DNA from: Ardenticatenaceae bacterium
GTDB lineage: Bacteria > Chloroflexota > Anaerolineae > Promineifilales > Promineifilaceae
Assembly (NCBI GenBank): GCA_020634495.1
Contig: JACKBR010000062.1
Location: forward strand, 1 to 27,898
Length of the DNA: 27,898 bases
Reading direction: 5' to 3'
Each line of letters starts with the position of its first letter. Positions within the stretch are counted from its first letter, which is position 1. This document shows positions 15,934-23,676 of this stretch, piece by piece. The notes beneath the pieces were generated by a model. The model was not told the DNA's origin, did no database searches, and saw only the letters and a program-made list of their open reading frames with translations. The translations under genes and the position numbers were made by a program.

Positions 15934-17055
15934 TTATGGCCCTTTGGCCCGGATATAATTGCTGACATCCACATTGAAGACAATATCTTCTGCTTCGAGA
16001 ATCAGCCAGGGCGTGCCTTCATCGGCCCAGGTGACGGTTGAATGGGATGGGAGTAAAACGCCCTGGTATGTTTCCCAGTTGTCAATATCTAGCTGCCACA
16101 GAATTTTTTCCGTATCGGTGGCGTCCCGGTAGCGCATTGCCTCCATTCGTTCGATCAATCCTGTGTCAGGATTGAAGAAAACGGTGAAGATATCCTCGCT
16201 TGCCTCAAATGGAACAATGAGCCGGGCAGTTGTCTCGTCGATGGCTTCCCAGCGCACGCGGGAATCGGTTAGGTAGATGGCGGGCAGCCAGATGGATTCG
16301 CCCCAGAGGCCCAGATTGGCGGCCATGTTGATTTTGGACTCGTTTTCTACCACGCCCACAGGCAGTTCCATGCGGGCCTGCCCATCCAGATAGCGCTCGT
16401 TTACCTTTAGGATGGGGTAGCCAAACAGGGTGGCTTCAATGTAGTGGCGGTAGCCTTGCCCGGCATCATGGGTAAAGCGCAGCCGGGCAGGGAAGGTGAT
16501 GCCCATAAAACGCAGCGTGCCGCGTCCGGTGATGACGGCCGTTTTCACCACGCCTATCTCATCTCCCATCATGGCCTCGTAATAGCGGACGACGGGTTCA
16601 GGTAAATCGGTAGGGAGGGAAACGGCCGTATCCCTCTGAGATGCCTGCGGGAAAGTAGTAAATGGTTCAGGCTGTATCCGCAGCCCCCAGGCCAACAGGA
16701 GTGGAACCAGGATAACCAGGCTGATCATTGTGCCACGAAAGGCATTGCTCCAATCTAGCACCGTGATCACCAGCGACAGCACAACCGCTGCCGACATGAC
16801 GGGCAGCCACCAGGATTGCTTAACTGCCAAACCCACCGCCGCGCCAACCAGCCCTACGGCCGTCAGCAGCCACAAAACGCTAAAAAGTCGCATCCCGGAC
16901 TGGCCAAGCTGGAAACGGCCGTTCAGCAGCGTAGTTTTGTAGGGGAGTTCAGCAATTTCGGCCAGCGGCCAGTAAGCCACAAAGCCCATGAGATGAATCA
17001 AGCCATGAATGACGGCAATGCCAACGGCAATAAAAAAAGCGATACGCAGCATCAT
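15934..17055 (-). CDS. Membrane protein with DUF6544-like C-terminal domain
   Basis: 373 residues. The N-terminal third has four hydrophobic helices (about 3-25, 58-78, 84-104, 107-126), starting like small DoxX-type membrane proteins. From about 145 (LPTDLPEPVVRYYEAMMG) the sequence follows the DUF6544/DUF6920-like pattern: GRGTLRFMGITFPARLRFTH, WLPAIYLTDSRVRWEAIDE, FEASEDIFTVFFN and LPSHSTVTWADEGTPW. This soluble part is beta-rich and probably faces outward. GAGG precedes ATG 17055; ATG 17052 is a close alternative. Function unknown. Element E2 lies 50 nt upstream of the start. Confidence 0.75.
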   Translation of the reverse strand: MMLRIAFFIAVGIAVIHGLIHLMGFVAYWPLAEIAELPYKTTLLNGRFQLGQSGMRLFSVLWLLTAVGLVGAAVGLAVKQSWWLPVMSAAVVLSLVITVLDWSNAFRGTMISLVILVPLLLAWGLRIQPEPFTTFPQASQRDTAVSLPTDLPEPVVRYYEAMMGDEIGVVKTAVITGRGTLRFMGITFPARLRFTHDAGQGYRHYIEATLFGYPILKVNERYLDGQARMELPVGVVENESKINMAANLGLWGESIWLPAIYLTDSRVRWEAIDETTARLIVPFEASEDIFTVFFNPDTGLIERMEAMRYRDATDTEKILWQLDIDNWETYQGVLLPSHSTVTWADEGTPWLILEAEDIVFNVDVSNYIRAKGP

Positions 17056-17105
17056 TAAATCCTCAAAATTGGTAATTGGTCAGATACCTTTAGCTTATAG
17101 CAAAA

Positions 17106-17158
17106 CTCCCCAGACAGATCAGGTATCTGGGGAGCGTTTTCCCTGGTCAGGTGACCAG
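17106..17158 (+). repeat. Hairpin-dyad element E2
   Basis: CTCCCCAGA (17106-17114) pairs with TCTGGGGAG (17126-17134), with flanking AAAA/TTTT able to extend the stem past a bulge. It is followed by the perfect dyad CTGGTCA-GG-TGACCAG (17143-17158). The hairpin ends 50 nt before the start codon at 17055. On the minus strand TATAAG follows the hairpin and could be a -10 box. Confidence 0.78.
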
Positions 17159-17216
17159 TTTCATTGGTAGGTCAAAGCGAGAACTTCAAGCCATTACCAG
17201 CCCCTTGAACAACGTG

Positions 17217-18155
17217 TTACGGAGCAATTTGCATAGAGGCGATCAGCATATCCAGTTGGTTGATTGAAGGTGTAAACGTATCTGGAGATGTGCTGTCTAG
17301 CAGATTGGAAACGGCCGTGTAATAACCTGCCCAATCCGCATTGGTGTCACTGATGTCTGGATAAGCGATTCCGTCAGTGGGTAGGACTGCCGCTGCGTCG
17401 CTGGTTTCCGCCAGCACCGGGGCTGTGACTGGGAAGATAGCCACAATGTAATAATTTCCATCACGCGTCACTCCCTGGAACTGATAGAATAGTTCGTGGT
17501 TGTTGACTGGCGCGTTGGTTTGCGCATATTCGGTCAAGAAGCGTACCCCGCTGCCATTTTGGAATGAGACGGTCTGGATATTCGTGGCAAAGAGCTGCTG
17601 CGCATTAAAAAACGGCACTGCTGGGAGCTCATCTTCGCTAATCGAACCGTCCGAGCCGTACAAGATATCGTCCAAACGCCGGATGCTTTCAAAGGCAGTG
17701 GGAACCATCTCGGCATACGCCTGCGCCGGGTAGATGTAAATCTGTGGCTGGTGAAGTTTATCTTGCAAGACGTAATAGTCGTCCAGCATCACCTGAAGGT
17801 GGCCTGGCGTCTTTTGCCACCAAGCGGCATCGTCACTGTCGTTGCGTGGCGCGTCACTGCCGCTTGCACCGCTGGCCACTTCCTGGGGCACCACGAGCGA
17901 GAACGGTCCGAAGGTCACTTCTGTTCCTGTGGTGGGAGATGGCTTTGTGGTGGGAACGGCCGTTGGGATTTCTGCTGCCTGGCTGGCCGTGGGATTGACC
18001 GGCATTGGCGTAGAATCCCCGGTTGCAGGGGGCACGGTGTTGACCGGTGGGTTGGCTACTGCGGAGGAAGGAGCACAGGCTGATAGCACAAGCGATCCTG
18101 CCAGAAGCGCAGTGAGCAGCAAAAGGGAAAATCGAGGTTTTGTTTGATTGGACAT
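17217..18155 (-). CDS. Lipoprotein of unknown function
   Basis: 312 residues. Signal peptide with lipobox LSAC, lipidated at C27. Residues 28-78 form a Pro/Thr/Ala-rich linker, consistent with a domain held off the membrane. The globular part (about 80-312) begins VTFGPFSLVVPQEVASGASG and contains HLQVMLDDYYVLQDK and FLTEYAQTNAPVNNHELFY; no family recognised. An ideal GAAGGAGA ribosome binding site precedes ATG 18155. Element E3 lies 56 nt upstream of the start and E2 follows the stop. Confidence 0.8.
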   Translation of the reverse strand: MSNQTKPRFSLLLLTALLAGSLVLSACAPSSAVANPPVNTVPPATGDSTPMPVNPTASQAAEIPTAVPTTKPSPTTGTEVTFGPFSLVVPQEVASGASGSDAPRNDSDDAAWWQKTPGHLQVMLDDYYVLQDKLHQPQIYIYPAQAYAEMVPTAFESIRRLDDILYGSDGSISEDELPAVPFFNAQQLFATNIQTVSFQNGSGVRFLTEYAQTNAPVNNHELFYQFQGVTRDGNYYIVAIFPVTAPVLAETSDAAAVLPTDGIAYPDISDTNADWAGYYTAVSNLLDSTSPDTFTPSINQLDMLIASMQIAP

Positions 18156-18211
18156 AAATAGTCTCCTTCAATACGTGTGTTACGCACATATTAATCTTGG
18201 GAGATTCAAAC

Positions 18212-18255
18212 CTCCTCCGCCTGCGGGGGAGTCTTTGTCCTGGTCACATGGTTAG
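18212..18255 (+). repeat. Hairpin-dyad element E3 (most diverged)
   Basis: CTCCTCCG (18212-18219) pairs with CGGGGGAG (18224-18231), followed by CTGGTCA-CA-TGGTTAG (18240-18255). Three dyad pairs and one hairpin pair are G-U on the plus strand, so the fold survives although the sequence has drifted. It abuts the stop codon of the acyltransferase gene (18256) and ends 56 nt before ATG 18155. Confidence 0.65.
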
Positions 18256-19044
18256 TTAAATTTCGTTTAATCCATAACCTTTCTCGATTAGCTGCTTCAA
18301 TTGCTGCGTAAAACGCGCTGCGGGAGCGCCGTCAATCAAATCATGGTCGATGCTGATAGTCACGCAAAGGTACTCACGAACTTCAACCCGATCCTCAACG
18401 ATTCCCGGTTTTTTTGCGATGCCCCCCAGGGTTAGCTGGAGAGAATGATTGGGAACCGGAATGCCCCAGCCGCTGCCTGTGCCAAACATGCCAACGGAAC
18501 TGACCAGCACAGTGCCATAATATGCCTTCAGCAGCTGCGGCTGCTTAAAGAGGCACCAAAGGAATAATCGTCTGACAAACCCCGGCAGTTTTACAAACCA
18601 ATCAATGAAGCTGGATTCCTGGCTGCTTTGGTGCTGGTTTTGGAAGGCCCGAATTTCCTCGTGAATTTCGTGAAGCGTCTTTTTGTTTACGGCTCGGAGG
18701 ATATACGGCCGTATCGTCTTGCGGCCATTCACATCAACCTCGAACAACATATTCACATCTACATCATCAAAAACAATCACCTGATTGCGCCAGCTGCGAT
18801 AAGCGTGCATTTGCTTGTTTTGTGCGATTGCCTGCCCCAGGCAAGCCAGGATGAACGCCGAAAAGGAACGGGTTTCGCCCGTTTGCGTTTTATGCTGGCG
18901 GATTTTTTCACGGGCTTGGGTAATATCAAATTCAACCAGCCCATGAATGATATGCTTCTGGTGGCCCATCCGACCGCCATCGGCCATTAGTTGTCGCATT
19001 CTTGGATAGGGTTGAACCGTAAACAAATTTTGTGTTGTTCTCAT
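18256..19044 (-). CDS. Stand-alone E2-type (2-oxoacid dehydrogenase) acyltransferase
   Basis: 262 residues containing only the catalytic domain of the E2/chloramphenicol acetyltransferase fold. The active-site motif is HDLIDG with H234 and D238 in VTISIDHDLIDGAPAARF, intact. There is no lipoyl domain and no E3-binding domain, so it is not part of a normal 2-oxoacid dehydrogenase complex. It more likely transfers an acyl group from CoA to a small molecule or sugar. Its start overlaps the glycosyltransferase stop by 4 nt (ATGA), so the two are translationally coupled and may act in sequence: glycosylation, then acylation of the same product (inference). Confidence 0.87.
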   Translation of the reverse strand: MRTTQNLFTVQPYPRMRQLMADGGRMGHQKHIIHGLVEFDITQAREKIRQHKTQTGETRSFSAFILACLGQAIAQNKQMHAYRSWRNQVIVFDDVDVNMLFEVDVNGRKTIRPYILRAVNKKTLHEIHEEIRAFQNQHQSSQESSFIDWFVKLPGFVRRLFLWCLFKQPQLLKAYYGTVLVSSVGMFGTGSGWGIPVPNHSLQLTLGGIAKKPGIVEDRVEVREYLCVTISIDHDLIDGAPAARFTQQLKQLIEKGYGLNEI

Positions 19045-20330
19045 AATGTGTAATCACTTTTTCCCATGGTAGGTTCGCCAAAATATTGTTTGATGCAGGT
19101 TACGGCCGTATCAACGCCACGTTCAGCTCGAATGGCTGCGCCGAAGTCGCTGGCTCGCCGCCTCATTGCTGTGTCTGAAACGGCCGTATCGATAGCCGCT
19201 GCTAAACGGTCAGCCGTTAGATGCTTCTGCAGGATTGGTTCTGGCCCCAAGCCCAGCGCTTTGATGCGTGCCCCCCAAAACGGTTGATCAAACACGAATG
19301 GAACAATGATTGAGGGAACCCCGGCACGCACTCCTTCGGCCGTTGTTCCCGCCCCACCATGATGCACCACGGCGGCCATGCGCGGGAACAGCCAGGCATG
19401 AGGCGCAGCGTCTAGAACGAATACATTGTCTGGCACCAACTCCGGGCGCAAGCCGCCCCAGCCGGTGAGCAGCAGGCCACGTTGGCTGCTTTTAGCCAAT
19501 GCTTCCAAAATAAGTTTGGCTAACTGCTCCGGGTTTCGACCCGCCATACTGCCAAATCCAAAATAAACTGGTGGATCGCCTGCATCTAAAAATGCAGTCA
19601 GCTCAGCGGAAGGCTGCCAATCGGTGAGTCCATCCAGAAAAAAATATCCTGTGATATGCACGTGGTTGGGCCAATCCGATGGGGGAGGAATGATGCTAGG
19701 GCTGTACGCACTCACCATAGGGGTTGCGAGCAAGGCACGGGTGAACTGAGCAAAGGTGCCACGTGATAATCCCAGGCTTTGTCTAAAATCATTGACATAT
19801 GGACGATACCACAGCCAGATTACCCTAAGCATCATGGTGCCAGACAAATGATTATGCAGCCAGCCAAAATTTCTTTGCCACGGCCATGAGGGAGCTGGGA
19901 ACGCACCCGTCGGCAACAGCGGGGTTGGTTCGACATGGACAATCGGAATGCCCAATGATTCAGCAATAGCCTGCCCAAACGCGCTAAACACGCCCAGGCA
20001 AATCATTGCATCTGCGTCGCGGCAGGCGGCAAGGGCATCCTCAACCATTTGTCTAACGACAGGGGCAATCATTTTCCTGATGGCATCAATCGACATGAGC
20101 GGGTTTGCGCCGCCGCTCTCCATGAACCGCTGCCCGGTGTCGCTGGCCATTATCTGCTGCACATCGCCGCGCAGCGGATAAAAGTCCACTTTATTTCCCC
20201 GAACAAAATTGGCAAAATCTTCCGGCGCTGCCAGACGTACACAATAGCCCGCTCGTTGGAGTCCTGCACACAAAACGATACAGGGTTGAATATCTCCTCG
20301 TGAACCAGCAGAAAATACAGTGATCTTCAT
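19041..20330 (-). CDS. GT1-family glycosyltransferase, sterol/lipid glucosyltransferase-like
   Basis: 429 residues, GT-B fold. The N-terminal GSRGDIQP (9-16) is the signature of the UGT80/sterol and rhamnosyl-flavonoid type. The donor-site block is VVHHGGAGTTAEGVRAGVP (321-339) with FDQPFWGARI (347-356), where D348/Q349 contact the UDP-sugar. VYFGFGSMAG (255-264) is the second-domain entry. The acceptor is likely a lipid, sterol-like or polyketide-like hydrophobic alcohol. Starts inside the stop of the CPBP gene (ATGA overlap) and overlaps the acyltransferase downstream, giving a three-gene coupled set. Confidence 0.9.
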   Translation of the reverse strand: MKITVFSAGSRGDIQPCIVLCAGLQRAGYCVRLAAPEDFANFVRGNKVDFYPLRGDVQQIMASDTGQRFMESGGANPLMSIDAIRKMIAPVVRQMVEDALAACRDADAMICLGVFSAFGQAIAESLGIPIVHVEPTPLLPTGAFPAPSWPWQRNFGWLHNHLSGTMMLRVIWLWYRPYVNDFRQSLGLSRGTFAQFTRALLATPMVSAYSPSIIPPPSDWPNHVHITGYFFLDGLTDWQPSAELTAFLDAGDPPVYFGFGSMAGRNPEQLAKLILEALAKSSQRGLLLTGWGGLRPELVPDNVFVLDAAPHAWLFPRMAAVVHHGGAGTTAEGVRAGVPSIIVPFVFDQPFWGARIKALGLGPEPILQKHLTADRLAAAIDTAVSDTAMRRRASDFGAAIRAERGVDTAVTCIKQYFGEPTMGKSDYTL

Positions 20331-21070
20331 GTTAATAACCCTGAAATGATGTAACCGGCAATCGTTGCGCTTGTGTTCGCAAAATTATGTGCCAGAAAAG
20401 GAGCCAGCAAACTATTTGTTTTTAAATAGACAATTGCATAAAAAGCGCCACAGCAAACGGCCGTAACAATTTGAAGATAATCAATGTGCGTTAATCGAAA
20501 TGGTGCCAGTGTGAAGTAAATATGGGCAATGGCAAAGTACGCACTCGATAATGCGATTAATCCAAATTTACTCGCCATATTTTGCCTAAATCCAGCAAAC
20601 ACCCAGGCAGACAACACGCTGATGATGAACCCTCTAAACAAAATCTCTTCGCCCATTCCTGGGAAGAATGATTGAAATAGCAGCGTGGCAATCATGATGT
20701 TTGTTGGAGGCAGAGGGATCGTTTTCATTGTGAGCCAGGTGTTCGGGAACAAGAAATATGTAGCTGAAACGTACAGGACAATAATTGCAGACCAGAGCAA
20801 AACAAAGGCAGCGAAAAACTTCATTGAAAGCTTTTTGTGGTAACTGTTGATTCCCAGGTCTTTGACACCTTTTTTGAACAACCAGCGATAAAGAACAATG
20901 CCGGTAACTGCCTGGATAGTCTGCTGATACACGCCAACTATCGTTCTTGTGTATTGAAAATCCGGGGATATGGTTCGCTCTAATTCTGAACCGGAAAAAA
21001 TCAAGAATTGATTCAGTAGCTGGATGAAAATCAGGATGAGTACGCCGTAGGTTATTTTTTTAATCATCAA
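20327..21070 (-). CDS. CPBP family intramembrane protease
   Basis: 247 residues, about seven helices. Catalytic EEILFR (E141, E142, R146) in PGMGEEILFRGFIISVL, with the second motif FAIAHIYF and the third LAHNFANT all intact. It is the third intact CPBP gene of this window and is translationally coupled to the glycosyltransferase by an ATGA overlap. It follows a degenerate CPBP-like gene by 38 nt. Substrate unknown. Confidence 0.9.
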   Translation of the reverse strand: MMIKKITYGVLILIFIQLLNQFLIFSGSELERTISPDFQYTRTIVGVYQQTIQAVTGIVLYRWLFKKGVKDLGINSYHKKLSMKFFAAFVLLWSAIIVLYVSATYFLFPNTWLTMKTIPLPPTNIMIATLLFQSFFPGMGEEILFRGFIISVLSAWVFAGFRQNMASKFGLIALSSAYFAIAHIYFTLAPFRLTHIDYLQIVTAVCCGAFYAIVYLKTNSLLAPFLAHNFANTSATIAGYIISGLLT

Positions 21071-21108
21071 TTACCTGCACAATGTGTTAAGTTGTTTTTA
21101 TCAGGACG

Positions 21109-21840
21109 TTATTGCCTGGCAACCAGCAACATGACGGCAATAGACATATCCATCAAGGCATGGATAAGTGCCATGTATGGCATCAGACGCGGCCGCCAGC
21201 GTAAAACCACAGTTATTAAACCAGCAAAAGGGAGAAACATTACCAACCGGTAAATAATAAAACGTGTCTCCAGGATGAAAGGAGCAAATATGTGCTGGGC
21301 CGAAAGGAAAAATATGGTTAACGAAACGGCCAGCCAGGGGCGAACCCCCTGTGCTTCGATGCGCGGTAGGGCGTAGAGCAGGTAGGCGGGCAGTTCAACC
21401 AATCCCTGCAACAATGGGAAAAGGGCAAAAGTGACGATTGCTGCCCAGGCGGGCAACGGCCGTATCAGCAAATTCAACGCTATTTCAGGATACCCAAACA
21501 GCCACTGCGCACTCCATAAATTAGGTAGATAGCTAATTGGTCCAGCAACGGCCAGAAACCTAAGCAAAAACAGCAAATCTGGCTTGATGAACGCGCGTCT
21601 AAGCCGAAAAATATGCCAAAATTGTTTGCCTTCCTGTTGGAACCAAAAGATGAGCAACCACAAGCAGACAAGGTCTGTCAGTACCACCGCCATCGGCCAC
21701 CAGCCAGCCGATTTGTTCCAGGAGTCAGATGATCCGCTCTGCCAGAAAAACAGCGCAACCACGCTTTGGCCTGCCAGAAAAAGCAGCGAGCGGCTGATTA
21801 GCATTAGCCAGGGGCGTTTGGATTTGAAGCGTTCGTTCAT
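21109..21840 (-). CDS. Degenerate CPBP-like membrane protein lacking the EExxxR motif
   Basis: 243 residues, about seven to eight helices. The helix order and the late motifs match CPBP proteases: LSAQHIFAPF with H183 and LIHALMDM with H226/D230. At the place of the EExxxR motif the sequence reads GLVELPAYLLYALPR: only one glutamate (E149) is left, its partner is V148, and no arginine follows at the right spacing. It is therefore probably not a normal protease, though it may be a scaffold or a variant enzyme. Start ATG 21840 lies 15 nt after the hydrolase stop. It precedes an intact CPBP gene. Confidence 0.72.
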   Translation of the reverse strand: MNERFKSKRPWLMLISRSLLFLAGQSVVALFFWQSGSSDSWNKSAGWWPMAVVLTDLVCLWLLIFWFQQEGKQFWHIFRLRRAFIKPDLLFLLRFLAVAGPISYLPNLWSAQWLFGYPEIALNLLIRPLPAWAAIVTFALFPLLQGLVELPAYLLYALPRIEAQGVRPWLAVSLTIFFLSAQHIFAPFILETRFIIYRLVMFLPFAGLITVVLRWRPRLMPYMALIHALMDMSIAVMLLVARQ

Positions 21841-21855
21841 GTTTCAAACCGTTAG

Positions 21856-22914
21856 TTAATATGTTCCAGCAGCGGTAAAGTTACCCCTGCCCTTCAGATA
21901 GCTATCAAAGAATTTAAGGCAGACCCTATTGATTGTTTTTAGGCTGTGATGGGCATCGATTGGCGACTGCTGTTGGTTCAAAAGGCGGGTCAATATTGGG
22001 CTGGTTAAAGCAAGGTCTGTTAGCGTTAAATGCCCAGCCCCGGTTATATAAACATTAAACGCAGCAGCTTCGCTATCTTGTAGCAGCGCATAGTTTTCTG
22101 CATATTGCGGCCATTCAGATAGATGGCTCCAGGAGGCGTCCGAATAAATATTGAGGACAGGCACGGGGTAAATCTCATCTGTAAAAACAAACTCGCCGTC
22201 CTCGACGCCTTCAATGTCGTAAAGAAATGGGGATTCGAGTGCGAGCACTGCGCTAATGTCGTTGCGCATCCTGCCGATGCCCAATGCCGCTGATCCGCCG
22301 AGAGAATGGCCCATAACGCCAATTTTTGTCGGGTCTATGAGCTTGTAAACCGCATCTACATCGTTGTTCTTTGCCTGCGCCAGAATGGTATCAATGACAA
22401 AATTAATATCGCCAGTGCGTATGTCCATCCACTTTTGAAAGAACGCAAATGCTTGCTGCTTGTTGGCATGGGCGTCATGAACAGCAACTTCCTGCACATA
22501 TCCCCAATCAATCCAGGTTTTGTTTCCTTCCACGTCGGTAGTGAATAAGGCTTGATACGTATGATCAATTGAGCAGACAACATAGCCATGCGAGGCAAGC
22601 TCGTTATAGAGGGATTCGTTGCTGGTTTTCAGACCAAAGCTACCGTGTGAGAACACAACAAGCGGATAAGTGTGGAAATCTGCCGCGTCGTAATTTTGGG
22701 GGTACCAGAAGGCGACGGTCAATTTTCTGTAAGCACTTGTATTGGAATAAGTTTCGATGCGATTCCCATCGGTATATGTATAGAGGGCTGTGGCAACTTT
22801 GAACTCGCCAGTTGTCTCGATTAGGTCATATTTAGGGAAAACAAGTGCAGAAATCAGCAGTATGGCCAGGATTAACAGCAGGCCGAATGTTAAGAGCTTC
22901 CTCTTATATTTCAT
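21856..22914 (-). CDS. Membrane-anchored alpha/beta hydrolase, PAF-acetylhydrolase-like
   Basis: 352 residues. Residues 6-26 form an N-terminal membrane anchor or signal; the rest is an alpha/beta hydrolase outside the membrane. VVFSHGSFG (87-94) is the oxyanion loop, S204 in MGHSLGGSAAL the nucleophile, the aspartate is probably in NIYSDASW, and the histidine in TGAGHLTLTDLAL. The layout (long insert between oxyanion strand and nucleophile, LESPFLYDIEG after it) fits the PAF acetylhydrolase / dienelactone hydrolase group, so an ester or phospholipid acyl substrate is likely. GAGGAA precedes ATG 22914. Element E4 lies 52 nt upstream of the start. Confidence 0.86.
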   Translation of the reverse strand: MKYKRKLLTFGLLLILAILLISALVFPKYDLIETTGEFKVATALYTYTDGNRIETYSNTSAYRKLTVAFWYPQNYDAADFHTYPLVVFSHGSFGLKTSNESLYNELASHGYVVCSIDHTYQALFTTDVEGNKTWIDWGYVQEVAVHDAHANKQQAFAFFQKWMDIRTGDINFVIDTILAQAKNNDVDAVYKLIDPTKIGVMGHSLGGSAALGIGRMRNDISAVLALESPFLYDIEGVEDGEFVFTDEIYPVPVLNIYSDASWSHLSEWPQYAENYALLQDSEAAAFNVYITGAGHLTLTDLALTSPILTRLLNQQQSPIDAHHSLKTINRVCLKFFDSYLKGRGNFTAAGTY

Positions 22915-22966
22915 CTAGTTCCTCTTTGACTAATCCCGTGAAGATTGTTGCCTGAACTATAAATAA

Positions 22967-23046
22967 AAAACTCCTCATCTATATCGGATAGATGGGGAGT
23001 TTTAGGCGAGTCAATTGGGGGGGGATGTTTCTGGTCAGTTGACTAG
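22967..23046 (+). repeat. Hairpin-dyad element E4, overlapping the regulator stop codon
   Basis: A 16-bp stem (22967-22982 with 22988-23003, one U-G pair on the plus strand, loop ATCGG) is followed by a half site GGCGAGTCAATTG (23005-23017) like that of E1 and by the dyad CTGGTCA-GT-TGACTAG (23031-23046). The dyad contains the last codons and stop of the NarL-type regulator gene. The minus-strand exit of the hairpin reads into TTTTTT, so it may also terminate the regulator transcript. Confidence 0.75.
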
Positions 23047-23676
23047 GTTTTCTTGCAAGGCCAGGGCGACGGCTTCGGTACGGCCGTTTACCCCCAACTT
23101 CGACAACACACTACTCACATGAAATTTAATAGTAGAACGGCTAACAACCAGCCTTTGCGCAATTTCAGGGTTATTCAGCCCCTGAACCAGCAAAGTTAGG
23201 ACTTCCAGCTCGCGCGGGGTCAGATCGTATTGTGGCGGTGCGGGGCGCGTGGCAGCATGAATGAGAGCGGCAGTCGCTTCCGGAGCCAGTGTTGGTTGGC
23301 CTCGGTAGGCGGCGCGGATAGCGTTTGCCAACGCATCAGCCGTAACGTTTTTAAGCAAATAGCTAATAGCCCCCGCCCGCAGCGCCCCCTGAATGAGGTC
23401 TTCTTCTTTGAAGCTGGTAAGGGCAATCACCTGCACATTGGGGCATTGCTGGCGAATCAGGTAGGTTCCCTCCGCGCCATTCATTTCTGGCATTACCAAA
23501 TCCATGAGAACGACATCTACCTCAACTTGCTGGCACAGTTGAATCGCCTTTGCTCCGCCAGCTGCTTCGCCCACTAGCTGCAAATCATCAAATACCATCA
23601 GAAATGCGGCCAGGCCGCTGCGAACCACAGCATGATCGTCTACAATCAACACGCGAATAGGTTTATCTTCTATCAT
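23035..23676 (-). CDS. NarL/LuxR-family response regulator
   Basis: 213 residues from ATG 23676, favoured because GAGG lies 6 nt upstream; the frame is open to ATG 23688. Receiver domain with an acid pair in IVDDHAV, phospho-acceptor aspartate in VVLMDLVMPEMNG (D63 counted from 23688), threonine in ALTSFKE and lysine in YLLKNVT. The C-terminal LuxR-type helix-turn-helix runs LTPRELEVLTLLVQGLNNPEIAQRL ... STIKFHVSSVLSKLGV. It overlaps the 3' end of the histidine kinase gene, so the two form one two-component system. This class binds short dyads, and the gene itself ends inside such a dyad (E4), which also suggests autoregulation of the next gene (inference). Confidence 0.93.
   Translation of the reverse strand: MIEDKPIRVLIVDDHAVVRSGLAAFLMVFDDLQLVGEAAGGAKAIQLCQQVEVDVVLMDLVMPEMNGAEGTYLIRQQCPNVQVIALTSFKEEDLIQGALRAGAISYLLKNVTADALANAIRAAYRGQPTLAPEATAALIHAATRPAPPQYDLTPRELEVLTLLVQGLNNPEIAQRLVVSRSTIKFHVSSVLSKLGVNGRTEAVALALQENLVN

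Noticed and set aside
15891..15983. Longer start for the methyltransferase
   Set aside because: It would overlap the preceding gene; ATG 15890 has a strong GGAGGAA and gives the usual family length.
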